Part shown: one piece after another, positions 8,620 to 16,805 of the stretch
Position numbering within the stretch: position 1 is the first letter of the stretch
Layout of the letters: each line of letters starts with the position of its first letter
Source: Chloroflexota bacterium
Lineage (GTDB): Bacteria; Chloroflexota; Chloroflexia; Chloroflexales; Roseiflexaceae
Reading direction: 5' to 3'
Assembly (NCBI GenBank): GCA_013388755.1
Contig: JACAEQ010000048.1
Location: forward strand, 1 to 39,001
Length of the DNA stretch: 39,001 nt
Notes under the pieces: generated by a model
Told to the model about the DNA's origin: nothing
Databases searched by the model: none
What the model saw: only the letters and a program-made list of their open reading frames with translations
Program-made: the position numbers and the translations under genes

Positions 8620-9123
8620 ATGCACAGCACCACCGTCTATATCGGTCTCGGCAGCAACCTTGGCGACCGCGTAGCCAACTTGCGCGAAGCTGTCGCGCGC
8701 CTCAGCCGAACCATCGCGATCGAGCGCATCTCGCGGCTCTATGTCCAGGCGCCCCTCGGGTACGTTGCCAATGACGCGTTTATCAACGCCGTCGTTCAGG
8801 GGAAGACGGACCTCAAGCCGCTCGATCTGCTGGCCGCACTCCAGGAAATCGAGCATGCGATGGGGCGCAGGCGTGGCGTCCAGTACGGCCCGCGCCCGAT
8901 CGACCTCGACATCCTGCTCTACGGCACGGCCCAGATCACATCGCTCGAACTGACCATTCCGCATCCGCTCTTGCCCAAACGAGCGTTTGTGCTGAAACCG
9001 CTGGCCGAACTGGCGCCGAATCTGATGCACCCGGTACTGTACTACACCATCTCGCAGTTGCTGCAGGATGTGGACGACGCCAACCAGGTGAAACTTTACG
9101 AGCCGCCACTGCCGGAGCAGTAG
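8620..9123 (+). CDS. folK: 2-amino-4-hydroxy-6-hydroxymethyldihydropteridine pyrophosphokinase
   Basis: 167 residues, a normal HPPK length. It transfers pyrophosphate from ATP to hydroxymethyl-dihydropterin in folate synthesis. Family motifs are YIGLGSNLGDR (7-17), SRLYVQAPLGY, DAFINAVVQG, LQEIEHAMGRRR and the signature GPRPIDLDILLYG. A C-terminal tail (about 150-167) shows no known motif. No good Shine-Dalgarno precedes the ATG at 8620; the region is taken up by a hairpin. It stands alone: no folP, folB or folE is adjacent. Confidence 0.96.
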   Translation: MHSTTVYIGLGSNLGDRVANLREAVARLSRTIAIERISRLYVQAPLGYVANDAFINAVVQGKTDLKPLDLLAALQEIEHAMGRRRGVQYGPRPIDLDILLYGTAQITSLELTIPHPLLPKRAFVLKPLAELAPNLMHPVLYYTISQLLQDVDDANQVKLYEPPLPEQ

Positions 9124-9174
9124 TGCCACTCCATGGTAATGGTACGGGACGGTTTGATCGTGTCATTCGCCTGC

Positions 9175-9203
9175 CGTAGCGACCGCATGCGCCTTTCGCT
9201 ACG
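9175..9203. terminator. Possible bidirectional hairpin between folK and add
   Basis: CGTAGCGA (9175-9182) and TCGCTACG (9196-9203) form an 8-bp stem with a 13-nt loop between two converging genes. There is no T-run, so the terminator call is weak. Confidence 0.3.
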
Positions 9204-9258
9204 CCGCTGTGCAGTCCTCAGGGTGCTGCCATCCTGGACGATCGACTGCTGGCGGGTA

Positions 9259-10314
9259 TTACACGCCAAGATCGGCACGCAATGCCGCGATCTCCTGATC
9301 GAGCCGGTATGCCAGCGCATCGCGCTCCACTACCGGAAGAAACGCCGCACGCGCGCCGGTGCGCGACAGTTGCGCCAGGTCGCCCGCATCGAAACCAAAG
9401 GTGCGCGCCGCCAGCCGGTACTCATCGCACATCGTCGTTGCAAAGAACACCGGATCGTCCGTGTTGATCGTCAGCGGCACTCCCATGTCGAACAGCCGGC
9501 GCAGCGGGTGGGCATTCAGGCCAGGCACCGCACCGGTACGCACATTACTGGTCGGGCAGATATCGAGCACCACCCCCTGCTCGCGCAGGTACGCCGGCAA
9601 CGCCGGGTCATCAATACAGCGGATACCGTGCCCAACGCGACGCGCGCCGAGCACCTCGACCGCACCCCACACGCTGGCCGGCCCGACGACCTCACCGGCG
9701 TGGGCCATCACAAACAATCCGGCGCGCCGCGCCGCAGCGAAGACCTCGGCGAACGGCTCCGGCGGGTGGTTCACCTCATCGCCGCCGATAGACCAGGCGA
9801 CCACGCCGTGGCGCATGTTCCGCACGGCGCTCTCAAGCAATTCCCACGCCAGGTCAACGCCGAACTGCCGCCCATAGTCGAACGCCAGGCCGACGCGCAC
9901 ACCATACTCGCGGGCCGCCTGGGCAAAGCCTGCAGCCGCCCCCTGCACAACCTCGTCAAGATCGAGCGCACGCCGGTGATACTGGACCGGCGAGATCATC
10001 ACCTCGGCGTAGCGCACATTCTGCATCGCCAGGTGCGTCCCCAGTTCGTAGGCCACCTGCTCAAAATCGCGCCCCGTGGTCAGCGAACGCGCCAGGACCA
10101 TGAAGACCGTAAGAAACTCGTGGAAGTTGCGGTAATTGAAGAGCTGGGCCACGCCAGCCTCATCGCGCGCCGGCAGATCGACGCCGTTACGCTCCGCCAG
10201 CGCCAGCAAGGTACCGGGTCGGATCGCACCCTCGAGATGCAGGTGCAACTCGACCTTGGGCATGCGGACAATGAATTCATCGAGCGCAGAGAGCAACTCA
10301 TGCTGTGTGCTCAC
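9259..10314 (-). CDS. add: Adenosine deaminase family protein
   Basis: About 351 residues. Zinc-dependent hydrolase converting adenosine to inosine in purine salvage. Using numbering from the upstream GTG (10320), all metal and catalytic residues are present: His26 and His28 in ELHLHLEG, His207 and Glu210 in MAHAGE, His231 in RRVGHG, and Asp288-Asp289 in INTDDP. Two in-frame GTG codons compete, at 10320 and 10314. The second has GAGG 5 nt upstream and is preferred. The gene converges on folK and follows prfA with a 115-nt spacer containing the degenerate direct repeat GAGGTGATAGGCG. Some family members deaminate adenine or futalosine products instead; the motifs here favour adenosine. Confidence 0.9.
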   Translation of the reverse strand: MSTQHELLSALDEFIVRMPKVELHLHLEGAIRPGTLLALAERNGVDLPARDEAGVAQLFNYRNFHEFLTVFMVLARSLTTGRDFEQVAYELGTHLAMQNVRYAEVMISPVQYHRRALDLDEVVQGAAAGFAQAAREYGVRVGLAFDYGRQFGVDLAWELLESAVRNMRHGVVAWSIGGDEVNHPPEPFAEVFAAARRAGLFVMAHAGEVVGPASVWGAVEVLGARRVGHGIRCIDDPALPAYLREQGVVLDICPTSNVRTGAVPGLNAHPLRRLFDMGVPLTINTDDPVFFATTMCDEYRLAARTFGFDAGDLAQLSRTGARAAFLPVVERDALAYRLDQEIAALRADLGV

Positions 10315-10429
10315 GGCCACCTCGATTTTGCAACAGGTCCGAGGTGATAGGCGTCAGGCAAGAGGTGATAGGCGCCAGGCCATGCACCACTTACCTCACT
10401 ATTCCTGCCTCGCACCTCTCGCCTCGCAC

Positions 10430-11524
10430 CTACCGCGAAGTAGCCGCCTCGAGCCGTTCGGCATTATCGGCCACGGTCAGCGCATCAATCAGTCGGTCAA
10501 GATCGCCATCAAGAATCCCTGGCAGGTTCGAAAAATTCTGCCCGATCCGGTGATCGGTCACCCGATCCTGCGGGTAGTTGTAGGTTCGAATCTTCTCGGC
10601 GCGTTCGGCGCTGCCAACCTGCGCGAGGCGGGTCTCACCAAGCTCCTTGCGGCGTTTCTCTTCCTGGATGGCGTACAGACGCGCGCGCAACACCGCCAGC
10701 GCCGAGGCCTTGTTCTTCAGTTGCGAACGGCTATCCTGGCAGGTAACGACGATCTCCTCAGGCGTACCCGGCCGGTAGACGATCCGCACCGCAGAGTCGG
10801 TCGTATTGACGCCCTGACCGCCATGGCCGCCGGAGCGATACACATCAACCCGGTAATCCGACGGGCTCAACTCCACGTCGGTCTCTTCGACCTCAGGCAG
10901 GACGGCCACCGTCGCCGTCGAGGTATGAATGCGCCCGCGCGCTTCCGTCGCCGGGATGCGCTGCACGCGGTGCACGCCGCCTTCGTACTTCAGGCGGCTA
11001 TACGCACCCTCACCCTTCACTTCAAAGATAATTTCCTTATAACCGCCAGGGCCGTTTTCCGTTGCGCTGATCAGGTCGATCCCCCAGCCACGCTGCTCGG
11101 CGTAGCGCGCATACATGCGGTACAGGTCGGCGGCGAACAGCGCCGCCTCGTCGCCACCCTCGCCCTGGCGCAACTCCATAATGACACTTTTCGAGTCATT
11201 CGGGTCACGCGGCAACAACAGCACCTTGATCTGCGCCTCCAGGTGCGTGCGCCGCTCGATAAGCTCGCCAAGCTCCTCCTGCGCCAGCTGGCGCAACTCC
11301 GCGTCGGCGCCATCAGCGAGCAGCGCCTGGGTATCATCAATCTGGCGCACCACATCACGGTAGGCGCGGTACGCCTCAACCAGCGGTTCGAGCTCACGCT
11401 GCTCACGGACATACTGCTGCAACCGGGAGTGATCGGTCACCACCTCCGGATGCGCCATCAGGTCGAACAGCTCATCGTAGCGCGCTGCAACGCCGGCAAG
11501 TTTTTCAATCAACGAGACAGACAT
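10430..11524 (-). CDS. prfA: Peptide chain release factor 1
   Basis: 364 residues, normal for RF1. It recognises UAA and UAG and triggers peptide release on the ribosome. The codon-recognition tripeptide PAT is in HRVQRIPATEARGRIHTS. The GGQ motif lies in GGHGGQGVNTTDSAVRI, where the Gln is the methylated catalytic residue. The C-terminal DHRIGQNFSNLPGILDGDLDRLI is diagnostic. The ATG at 11524 lies very close to a predicted transcription start, leaving only a few nucleotides of leader and no strong Shine-Dalgarno. No prmC methyltransferase gene is adjacent. Confidence 0.97.
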   Translation of the reverse strand: MSVSLIEKLAGVAARYDELFDLMAHPEVVTDHSRLQQYVREQRELEPLVEAYRAYRDVVRQIDDTQALLADGADAELRQLAQEELGELIERRTHLEAQIKVLLLPRDPNDSKSVIMELRQGEGGDEAALFAADLYRMYARYAEQRGWGIDLISATENGPGGYKEIIFEVKGEGAYSRLKYEGGVHRVQRIPATEARGRIHTSTATVAVLPEVEETDVELSPSDYRVDVYRSGGHGGQGVNTTDSAVRIVYRPGTPEEIVVTCQDSRSQLKNKASALAVLRARLYAIQEEKRRKELGETRLAQVGSAERAEKIRTYNYPQDRVTDHRIGQNFSNLPGILDGDLDRLIDALTVADNAERLEAATSR

Positions 11525-11536
11525 ACTGCTTCACAG

Positions 11537-11545
11537 ATTATAACA
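11537..11545 (-). promoter_or_regulatory. Extended -10 promoter of prfA
   Basis: TGTTATAAT on the minus strand, a TGn-extended perfect -10 box. No good -35 hexamer lies at 16-18 nt. The predicted start near 11530 is only about 6 nt from the prfA ATG. Confidence 0.55.
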
Positions 11546-11565
11546 TACGCTCCAGGCAACACAGA

Positions 11566-11588
11566 GCGCCGGGTAATCTGCCCGGCGC
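11566..11588 (-). terminator. Hairpin between rpsU and prfA
   Basis: GCGCCGGG (11566-11573) and CCCGGCGC (11581-11588) form a perfect 8-bp GC-rich stem with a 7-nt loop, just after the rpsU stop. It lacks a T-run, so it may be a weak terminator or an mRNA 3' stabiliser. Confidence 0.45.
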
Positions 11589-11611
11589 CCTGCGTCAAAC
11601 TCACGCGGCCT

Positions 11612-11809
11612 CTACCCCTGCCCCTGCTGCATCGCCTTCTTGCGGCGATTACGCTCGGCGCGGCGGCGCTTTTCTTTGCGCTGCTCACTCTTGGAGACGA
11701 AGTGCATCTTTTCGCGAAAGGTCTTCGTGATCCGCTCTGCCACGACCACCTTATTGAAGCGGCGAAGGAGTTGCTCTACCGTCTCGCCGTCGCGTCGTTC
11801 CACTCGCAT
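11612..11809 (-). CDS. rpsU: 30S ribosomal protein S21
   Basis: 65 residues, extremely basic. It binds the small subunit near the 16S 3' end and helps initiation. The fold core VERRDGETVEQLLRRFNKVV, then RITKTFREKMHFVSKSEQRK and a Lys/Arg-rich tail, are characteristic. The ATG at 11809 is chosen because MRVERRDGE is the usual start; the much longer open frame upstream shows no similarity and crosses the promoter. The leader is about 113 nt and no strong Shine-Dalgarno is seen. It is followed by a hairpin and prfA. Confidence 0.93.
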   Translation of the reverse strand: MRVERRDGETVEQLLRRFNKVVVAERITKTFREKMHFVSKSEQRKEKRRRAERNRRKKAMQQGQG

Positions 11810-11928
11810 AACTCTGGCGTATCCATCGTCACACCGGCCCGCAAACCGGCCGGCGCGGAAGGATGACCTGCTCACCCCCTCCCGCAGTAACTTCAAGCAC
11901 ACGTGCCGCAGCACGCGCAGTACCGCAT

Positions 11929-11957
11929 AGTATACACGCGTGCGCCGGATCGTGCAA
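11929..11957 (-). promoter_or_regulatory. Sigma-A promoter of rpsU
   Basis: TTGCAC (11957-11952), a 17-nt spacer, and TATACT (11934-11929) on the minus strand. The predicted start is near 11922. Confidence 0.7.
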
Positions 11958-11962
11958 CTTCC

Positions 11963-11991
11963 TTGCGCGCATGCGCGCCTCGTGGTAGCAT
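11963..11991 (+). promoter_or_regulatory. Possible divergent promoter toward 12149
   Basis: TTGCGC (11963-11968), a 17-nt spacer and TAGCAT (11986-11991) with a TG one base upstream (extended -10). It lies back-to-back with the rpsU promoter and about 150 nt before the next plus-strand gene. Confidence 0.4.
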
Positions 11992-12148
11992 ACGATTCCT
12001 GGAAGCTACCGCTGGCGAACCCACGTACGCGAGACTCCGACCCGCATGCGGGCGGGGCATCCGCGCGCCCGGCGTGGGAACAACGGAGTTTGCCAGCAGT
12101 ACCCTGTAAGGATGGCTCGCGAGCCACCCCGACTGGAGAGAATAACCT

Positions 12149-12736
12149 ATGACCAGCACCGAGCGCCCGGCGCGCCCACGTTTCACCGGCGTCGACACAT
12201 ACAAGGACCCGCTTGGCCGGTTCACCTTCCGCTTCCCCTCCGACTGGCACCAGTTCGAGCTTGACAACGGTATGGAAGGGGTGTTGTTCTCGCCGGAAAG
12301 CGAGAACCCGCAGACGTTCTTCTCGGCCTGGGTGCGTCAGCTCGACGCCGAGGCCATCGCGGAAGACGTTCCGATCCTGCAGAAGGGAATCGCCGCCGGT
12401 CTGGAGCACCTCACCGACTGTGTGATCGAGTCGAGCTCCGACGATGCCTATGGCAACCTGCTGAAGTTTGAGCGGGTCTATACCTTCCGCGACGGCGATG
12501 CAACGCGGAAGCGCAAGGTCTGGATCATGTACGTTGCGCAATGGCAGATTGTGCTCACCTATCAGGGGCGCAGCCCGGAAGCATGGGAGTACTGGCTGCC
12601 CATGGGCAATTATGCCTTCGCGCTCTTCAACATCCCGCCCGAGCTCTGGTTCGCCACCGACCGCGACCTGAACCAGAAGCCGGGGTTGCCGAAGAAAGAA
12701 AAGACGAAGCGCGGGCGCGTGGCGGAGGAACGTTGA
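12149..12736 (+). CDS. Hypothetical protein, possibly PsbP/Mog1-like fold
   Basis: 195 residues, soluble, no signal peptide. The pattern YKDPLGRFTFRFPSDWHQFE (residues 18-37) followed by alternating strands (GVLFSPESENPQTFFSAWV, VWIMYVAQWQIVLTYQG) is what PsbP/Mog1/DUF1795-type proteins look like. I offer this only as a fold guess. A helix near 70-85 (EDVPILQKGIAAGLEHL) sits where those folds place one. The C-terminal 25 residues are Lys/Arg-rich and probably disordered. GGAGAG lies about 8 nt before the ATG. The next gene starts about 38 nt downstream and may be co-transcribed. Confidence 0.75.
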   Translation: MTSTERPARPRFTGVDTYKDPLGRFTFRFPSDWHQFELDNGMEGVLFSPESENPQTFFSAWVRQLDAEAIAEDVPILQKGIAAGLEHLTDCVIESSSDDAYGNLLKFERVYTFRDGDATRKRKVWIMYVAQWQIVLTYQGRSPEAWEYWLPMGNYAFALFNIPPELWFATDRDLNQKPGLPKKEKTKRGRVAEER

Positions 12737-12774
12737 ACGTTGGAACGTTGGAACGTTATAGAGCGGGTGCGAAT

Positions 12775-13212
12775 GTGAAAAAAGTGTCCAACTCGCGACA
12801 CTCCGCACAACGTGTTCTGCCGCTTCTCGTTATCGGCGCATGCGTTCTGAGTTGTATGGCGCTGGCGCTCACAGTTACGTTCCTTCGTCCGCGCAGTTTC
12901 ACCACGTTCTCCGACGCAATTGGCTACGTGCTGCAACAACGCGGCATCCCCTATGAACGAGTGTTTCTTGATCGCACCTGGCCCGATACCGTTAACGACA
13001 TCTCGTACGGCGCAGACTTGCTGATTACGCTGCCCGGCGGAAAAGATGCCACCGGAAGGCTTGACTGTCGCGGCTGGAAGACCGACTGCTTCTTCACCGT
13101 GCGCGCATTCGCAATCTACCGCGAGCCATTGCCGGAGCTTTCGCAGCAGCGGCGCCTGCCATGGGTGGAATGGCTGGAGCGAACCGTGGCAACGTTCAGC
13201 GTTGCACGTTGA
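12775..13212 (+). CDS. Membrane-anchored hypothetical protein
   Basis: About 145 residues from the GTG at 12775. A basic N-terminus (KKVSNSRHSAQR) is followed by one hydrophobic segment (about 15-37) and then an extracytoplasmic domain with two Cys (in LDCRGWKTDCFFTV) that could form a disulfide. I recognise no family. The start is uncertain: TTG codons at 12733 and 12748 are in frame. The segment between them is a AACGTT-type repeat rather than coding-like sequence, so GTG is preferred despite a poor ribosome site. The stop is followed by another AACGTT repeat cluster. Confidence 0.6.
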   Translation: MKKVSNSRHSAQRVLPLLVIGACVLSCMALALTVTFLRPRSFTTFSDAIGYVLQQRGIPYERVFLDRTWPDTVNDISYGADLLITLPGGKDATGRLDCRGWKTDCFFTVRAFAIYREPLPELSQQRRLPWVEWLERTVATFSVAR

Positions 13213-13255
13213 ACGTTCAATGTTGCACGTTCTGCGAAGGTTTACCGGTTAAGGT

Positions 13256-13284
13256 TTGACAACGTTTCAAAACGGCTATAGAAT
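13256..13284 (+). promoter_or_regulatory. Sigma-A promoter of the peptide ABC operon
   Basis: A perfect TTGACA (13256-13261), 17-nt spacer, and TAGAAT (13279-13284). The predicted start is near 13291, giving a leader of about 155 nt. Confidence 0.8.
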
Positions 13285-13290
13285 ATTTCT

Positions 13291-13445
13291 GCATAAACCG
13301 TGCCACAACCTGGAAAGGGGGTGACGATGGCGTAAATCCCCGCATGATGCCCGTGACGCCTTTGGCGAGCGGCAGCGTGCAGCCCGCCAGGGTTCACGTC
13401 CTTACTCGGTGTGTGAGTAACAGATGCCTACAAGGAGGTATTCAG
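13291..13445 (+). promoter_or_regulatory. Leader of the ABC operon with minimal ORF and hairpin
   Basis: The leader contains a ribosome-site-like GGGGGTG (13316-13322) followed by ATG GCG TAA (13327-13335), a two-codon reading frame. Nearer the gene, TTACTC (13402-13407) and GAGTAA (13415-13420) form a 6-bp stem, then AAGGAGG precedes the GTG start of the binding protein. No known riboswitch motif was recognised. A regulatory role is possible but unproven. Confidence 0.4.
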
Positions 13446-15641
13446 GTGGATAACGCACGGAAGCTGAACCGGCGCGCATTTTTGCGCCTGTCAGCAATCA
13501 CCGCGGCTGGCGCCGCGATCGCAGCCTGTGGCGGCGGCCAGCCCGCAGCCGCACCGACCACCGCCCCCGCTGCTCCAGCAGCGACGACCGCTCCCGCAGC
13601 AACTGCCGTTCCGGTTGCCGCCACGGCCGTTCCCGCCGCCACCGCCGTTCCAGCCGTGACCAGCACCTTCAAGGAAGCCCCGATGCTGGCGAAGCTGGTC
13701 GAAGAGGGTAAACTCCCACCCGTTGACGAACGCCTGCCGAAGAACCCGTACACCCCACCGCATGCCTGGCTCAGCACTGGCAAGTATGGCGGCGTGCTGA
13801 AGAAGAGCTACGCCAACAACTGGGGCATCACCGGTTTCATCCACGAGATGCAGTATGGCTCGTCGCCACTGCGCTGGCTCAAGGATGGCCTGGCGATCGG
13901 CCCCGGCTTCGTCGAGAGCTGGGAATCGAACGCCGATGCCAGCAAGTGGACCTTCAAGATCCGCGAGGGGATCAAGTGGAGCGACGGCCAGCCGTTCACG
14001 ACGAAGGACATTATGTATGTCTGGGAGTACACCATCGGCGGTAACGGCAAAGAGAAGGAGTTCCCCGAGGGTCTCAAGCCGATCAACAGCCCGCCCGACG
14101 AGGCGCGCTCCGGCACCGGCACACTGATGACCCTCAATGCACCGGATGATTACACCTTCGAGATGGTGTTCGACGCTCCCGCGCCGCTGACGGCCGACCG
14201 ACTGGCGATGTGGACCAACCACTTCATCGGCCCGATCTGGGTTATGCCGCGCCACTATATGGAGCAGTTCAACCCGGTGCTCAACCCCGACAAGTACAAG
14301 GACTGGGAAGAGCATCAGCGTAAGCACAATCACAACAACCCCGACTGCCCGCGCCTGACCGGCTGGAAGCTGACGACCTTCGAGGAAGGCGTGCGCGCAG
14401 TGTGGGATCGTAACCCGTATTACTGGGTGGTGGATGCCGAGGGCAACCAGTTGCCGTATATCGACCAGATTATCGTCACTGCCCTTAAGGATAAGGAAAT
14501 TGAGAAACTGGCCTATACCGAAGGCCGCGCCGATCACGCCCACTTCCATGCCCAGGGTCTGGCCGATATCCAGAGCCTGAAGGATGCCGAGTCCAAGAGC
14601 CAGCTCGAAGTCCGCTTCTGGGACTCCGGCTCGGGCACGGGCTCGATGTATTTCTTCAGCCAGGACTACAATGATCCCAAACTGCGCGCGGCGTTCCGCG
14701 ATAAGAAGTTCCGCCAGGCGCTGTCGCACGCCTACAACCGCGCCGACGTGCAGAAGGCGGTCTACTTCGGCCTTGGTGAACTGACCAGTGGCACCATGAG
14801 CCCGAAAGCGATCGAGTACAACATTAACGATCAGGGTAAGGCCGCGTACGCCGAGTGGCGTGATAGCTATATCAAGTACGACCCGGCGCTGGCCGAGCAG
14901 ATGCTGGACGAAGCCGGCTACAAGAAAGGCGCGGATGGCAAGCGCACCCTGCCCGACGGCAGCCCGTTGCAGATCCAGATCACATACCCCGCCGACCAGG
15001 CGCCCGGCGGCGAGCACCTGTCAAAGAATGAGCGCCTGGCGCGTGACTGGCAGGCGATCGGTCTCGATGCGGTGCTGACGCCAATCCCTGCGGAAGGTTA
15101 CAGCGATCAGTGGCGTGCCGGCAAGCTTCCGATGATCACCGCCTGGGAAGTTGGCGACGGCCCGAACCACCTGGTCTACCCATCGTGGGTCGTGGCCGAC
15201 GAGTATGAGCGCTGGGCGCCGCTGCACGGTCGCGCGTACACACTGCGCGGGACGGCGTCGGAGAAGGAACAGCTCGACGTCAACCCGTGGGATCGCACGC
15301 CGCCGCGGATCAATGATGGTGAGCCCGACTCGGTGCCGGCAATCGCCGAACTGCACAAGCTCTACGATCAGTCGAAGCTTGAGCCGGATGCAATGAAGCG
15401 CCACGCACTGGTATGGGACATGATCAAGATCCATGTCAACGAAGGGCCATTCTTCTCCGGTACGGTGGCGAACTATCCACGCATCATCCTTGTGAAGAAG
15501 GGCCTGATGAACGTCCCGACCCGCGAAGACCTGCTCAAGGAAGGTCTGGGCGGCTTCGTCAACCCATGGATCATCCCGTCGCCGGCGGTCTACGACCCGG
15601 AGACCTGGTACTGGGATAACCCGGACGCGCACCAGGCGTAG
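13446..15641 (+). CDS. ABC transporter substrate-binding lipoprotein, family 5 (peptide-type)
   Basis: 731 residues. It captures an oligopeptide-like ligand outside the membrane and delivers it to the permeases downstream. The signal combines a twin-arginine motif (NRRAFLRLS, residues 8-16) with a lipobox ending at Cys28 (AIAAC), so a Tat-exported lipoprotein is likely. An Ala/Thr/Pro-rich tether (about 33-78) comes next. The SBP family 5 body has WTFKIREGIKWSDGQPFTTKD and FRQALSHAYNRADVQKAVY, both diagnostic. The GTG at 13446 has AGGAGG 7 nt upstream. It is longer than typical OppA/DppA proteins (about 540). The true ligand cannot be told from sequence. Confidence 0.93.
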   Translation: MDNARKLNRRAFLRLSAITAAGAAIAACGGGQPAAAPTTAPAAPAATTAPAATAVPVAATAVPAATAVPAVTSTFKEAPMLAKLVEEGKLPPVDERLPKNPYTPPHAWLSTGKYGGVLKKSYANNWGITGFIHEMQYGSSPLRWLKDGLAIGPGFVESWESNADASKWTFKIREGIKWSDGQPFTTKDIMYVWEYTIGGNGKEKEFPEGLKPINSPPDEARSGTGTLMTLNAPDDYTFEMVFDAPAPLTADRLAMWTNHFIGPIWVMPRHYMEQFNPVLNPDKYKDWEEHQRKHNHNNPDCPRLTGWKLTTFEEGVRAVWDRNPYYWVVDAEGNQLPYIDQIIVTALKDKEIEKLAYTEGRADHAHFHAQGLADIQSLKDAESKSQLEVRFWDSGSGTGSMYFFSQDYNDPKLRAAFRDKKFRQALSHAYNRADVQKAVYFGLGELTSGTMSPKAIEYNINDQGKAAYAEWRDSYIKYDPALAEQMLDEAGYKKGADGKRTLPDGSPLQIQITYPADQAPGGEHLSKNERLARDWQAIGLDAVLTPIPAEGYSDQWRAGKLPMITAWEVGDGPNHLVYPSWVVADEYERWAPLHGRAYTLRGTASEKEQLDVNPWDRTPPRINDGEPDSVPAIAELHKLYDQSKLEPDAMKRHALVWDMIKIHVNEGPFFSGTVANYPRIILVKKGLMNVPTREDLLKEGLGGFVNPWIIPSPAVYDPETWYWDNPDAHQA

Positions 15642-15653
15642 TTCGCTTTTGAA

Positions 15654-15718
15654 CCTCACCCCTGGCGCTGACGCGCCTCCCCCTCTCCGTAACGGAGAGG
15701 GGGATTGAGGGGGTGAGG
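15654..15718. repeat. Intergenic hairpin repeat between binding protein and permease
   Basis: Outer arms CCTCACCCC (15654-15662) and GGGGTGAGG (15710-15718) surround a perfect inner hairpin CCCCCTCTCCG (15679-15689) / CGGAGAGGGGG (15693-15703). The purine/pyrimidine asymmetric form resembles dispersed intergenic repeats found in many GC-rich genomes. It may stabilise the upstream mRNA. Confidence 0.8.
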
Positions 15719-15781
15719 CGCAACTGCTCCTTCAGCACTCCACACACGGAACTCGGGAATAGCTAGAGCAGCGAGGCAACG

Positions 15782-16765
15782 ATGCTGAACTTTATCGCCC
15801 GGCGCGTCGTCAACATGATCTTCCTGTTGATTATTGTCTCGTTCGTTGGCTTCTGGATCATCCAGTTGCCGCCGGGATCGATCCTTGACACGCAGATCCA
15901 GCGTTTGCGTGCGCAGGGCGGCAACCTGCCTGAGTCGCTCATCCAGGCGCTGCGCACGCGTTATGGCGTCGATGATCCGTTCTATGTGCAATACTGGAAA
16001 TGGATCTCACGCTCACTTCAGGGCGACTTCGGTACGTCATTCGAGACGGATCAGACGGTTGCCGAGCGTATATATAACCGGCTTGGCATTTCGGTCAGCC
16101 TCTCGCTTACCGCGCTGCTGTTCACCTGGCTGGTCTCCATTCCCATCGGGGTTTACTCCGCAACCCACCGTTATTCCTGGCCGGACTATATCATTACCTT
16201 TGTCCAGTTCCTTGGGCTTTCCATACCCGGCTTTTTGCTGGCGCTGATTCTGCTGATTACCGCGTCGCGCCTCTGGGATCAGCCGATCGGTGGTCTCTTC
16301 TCGCCACAGTATGCCGACGCGCCCTGGAGCGTCGCCAAGCTCATGGACTTTCTCGGGCATGTCTGGATCGCGATTGTCGTGCTGGCGGTCGGCGCAACGG
16401 CCGGCCTGACCCGTGTGATGCGCGCCAACCTGCTGGATGTGCTGAATATGCAGTATATTCAGACGGCGCGCGCCAAGGGCCTCCAGGAAGCGACGGTGAT
16501 CTGGAAGCACGCGGTGCGCAATGCCATTCACCCGCTGGTGATGTCGCTCGGCACACTGTTGCCTGCACTGATCGTCGGTGAGACGCTGATCGCGATTATT
16601 CTCAGCCTGCCGACGATTGGCCCGCTCTACCTGGATGCGCTGCGCTCGCAGGATATGTACCTCGCCGGCACGATTCTGGTGATGCTCTCGGCACTGCTGC
16701 TGATCGGCAATCTGATCGCCGACCTGCTGCTCGCCTGGGTCGATCCGCGCGTTCGCCTCGAATAG
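15782..16765 (+). CDS. ABC transporter permease, DppB/OppB type
   Basis: 327 residues, about six membrane segments, with an N-terminal one at about 10-28. The family begins with this segment and a long periplasmic loop containing LRTRYGVDDPFYVQYWKW and QGDFGTSF. The EAA coupling loop is ARAKGLQEATVIWKHAVRNA followed by HPLVMSLG. It forms the channel with the next permease. GAGG lies about 9 nt before the ATG. The C-terminal ADLLLAWVDPRVRLE is the usual ending. It is separated from the binding-protein gene by a hairpin repeat, which may lower its expression relative to that gene. Confidence 0.95.
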   Translation: MLNFIARRVVNMIFLLIIVSFVGFWIIQLPPGSILDTQIQRLRAQGGNLPESLIQALRTRYGVDDPFYVQYWKWISRSLQGDFGTSFETDQTVAERIYNRLGISVSLSLTALLFTWLVSIPIGVYSATHRYSWPDYIITFVQFLGLSIPGFLLALILLITASRLWDQPIGGLFSPQYADAPWSVAKLMDFLGHVWIAIVVLAVGATAGLTRVMRANLLDVLNMQYIQTARAKGLQEATVIWKHAVRNAIHPLVMSLGTLLPALIVGETLIAIILSLPTIGPLYLDALRSQDMYLAGTILVMLSALLLIGNLIADLLLAWVDPRVRLE

Positions 16766-16805
16766 ACCGTGGGAACGTTGAACGTTGTTAGTAAGGATTA
16801 GCGCT

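Noticed and set aside
10338-10378. GAGGTGATAGGCG direct repeat as a regulatory site
   Set aside because: Similar degenerate strings occur in other spacers (about 17936 and 28090), which points to a slippage-prone intergenic sequence rather than a specific site.
10136-11866. 576-residue plus-strand frame opposite add and prfA
   Set aside because: It spans two unrelated conserved genes on the other strand and their promoter; no domain recognised.
13291-13445. Known riboswitch in the ABC leader
   Set aside because: Checked for TPP, cobalamin, c-di-GMP, glycine and guanidine core motifs by eye; none fits.
13491-15017. 508-residue minus-strand open frame opposite the ABC binding protein
   Set aside because: It is antisense to conserved SBP family 5 coding sequence, with Gly-rich low-complexity ends; a codon-bias shadow.
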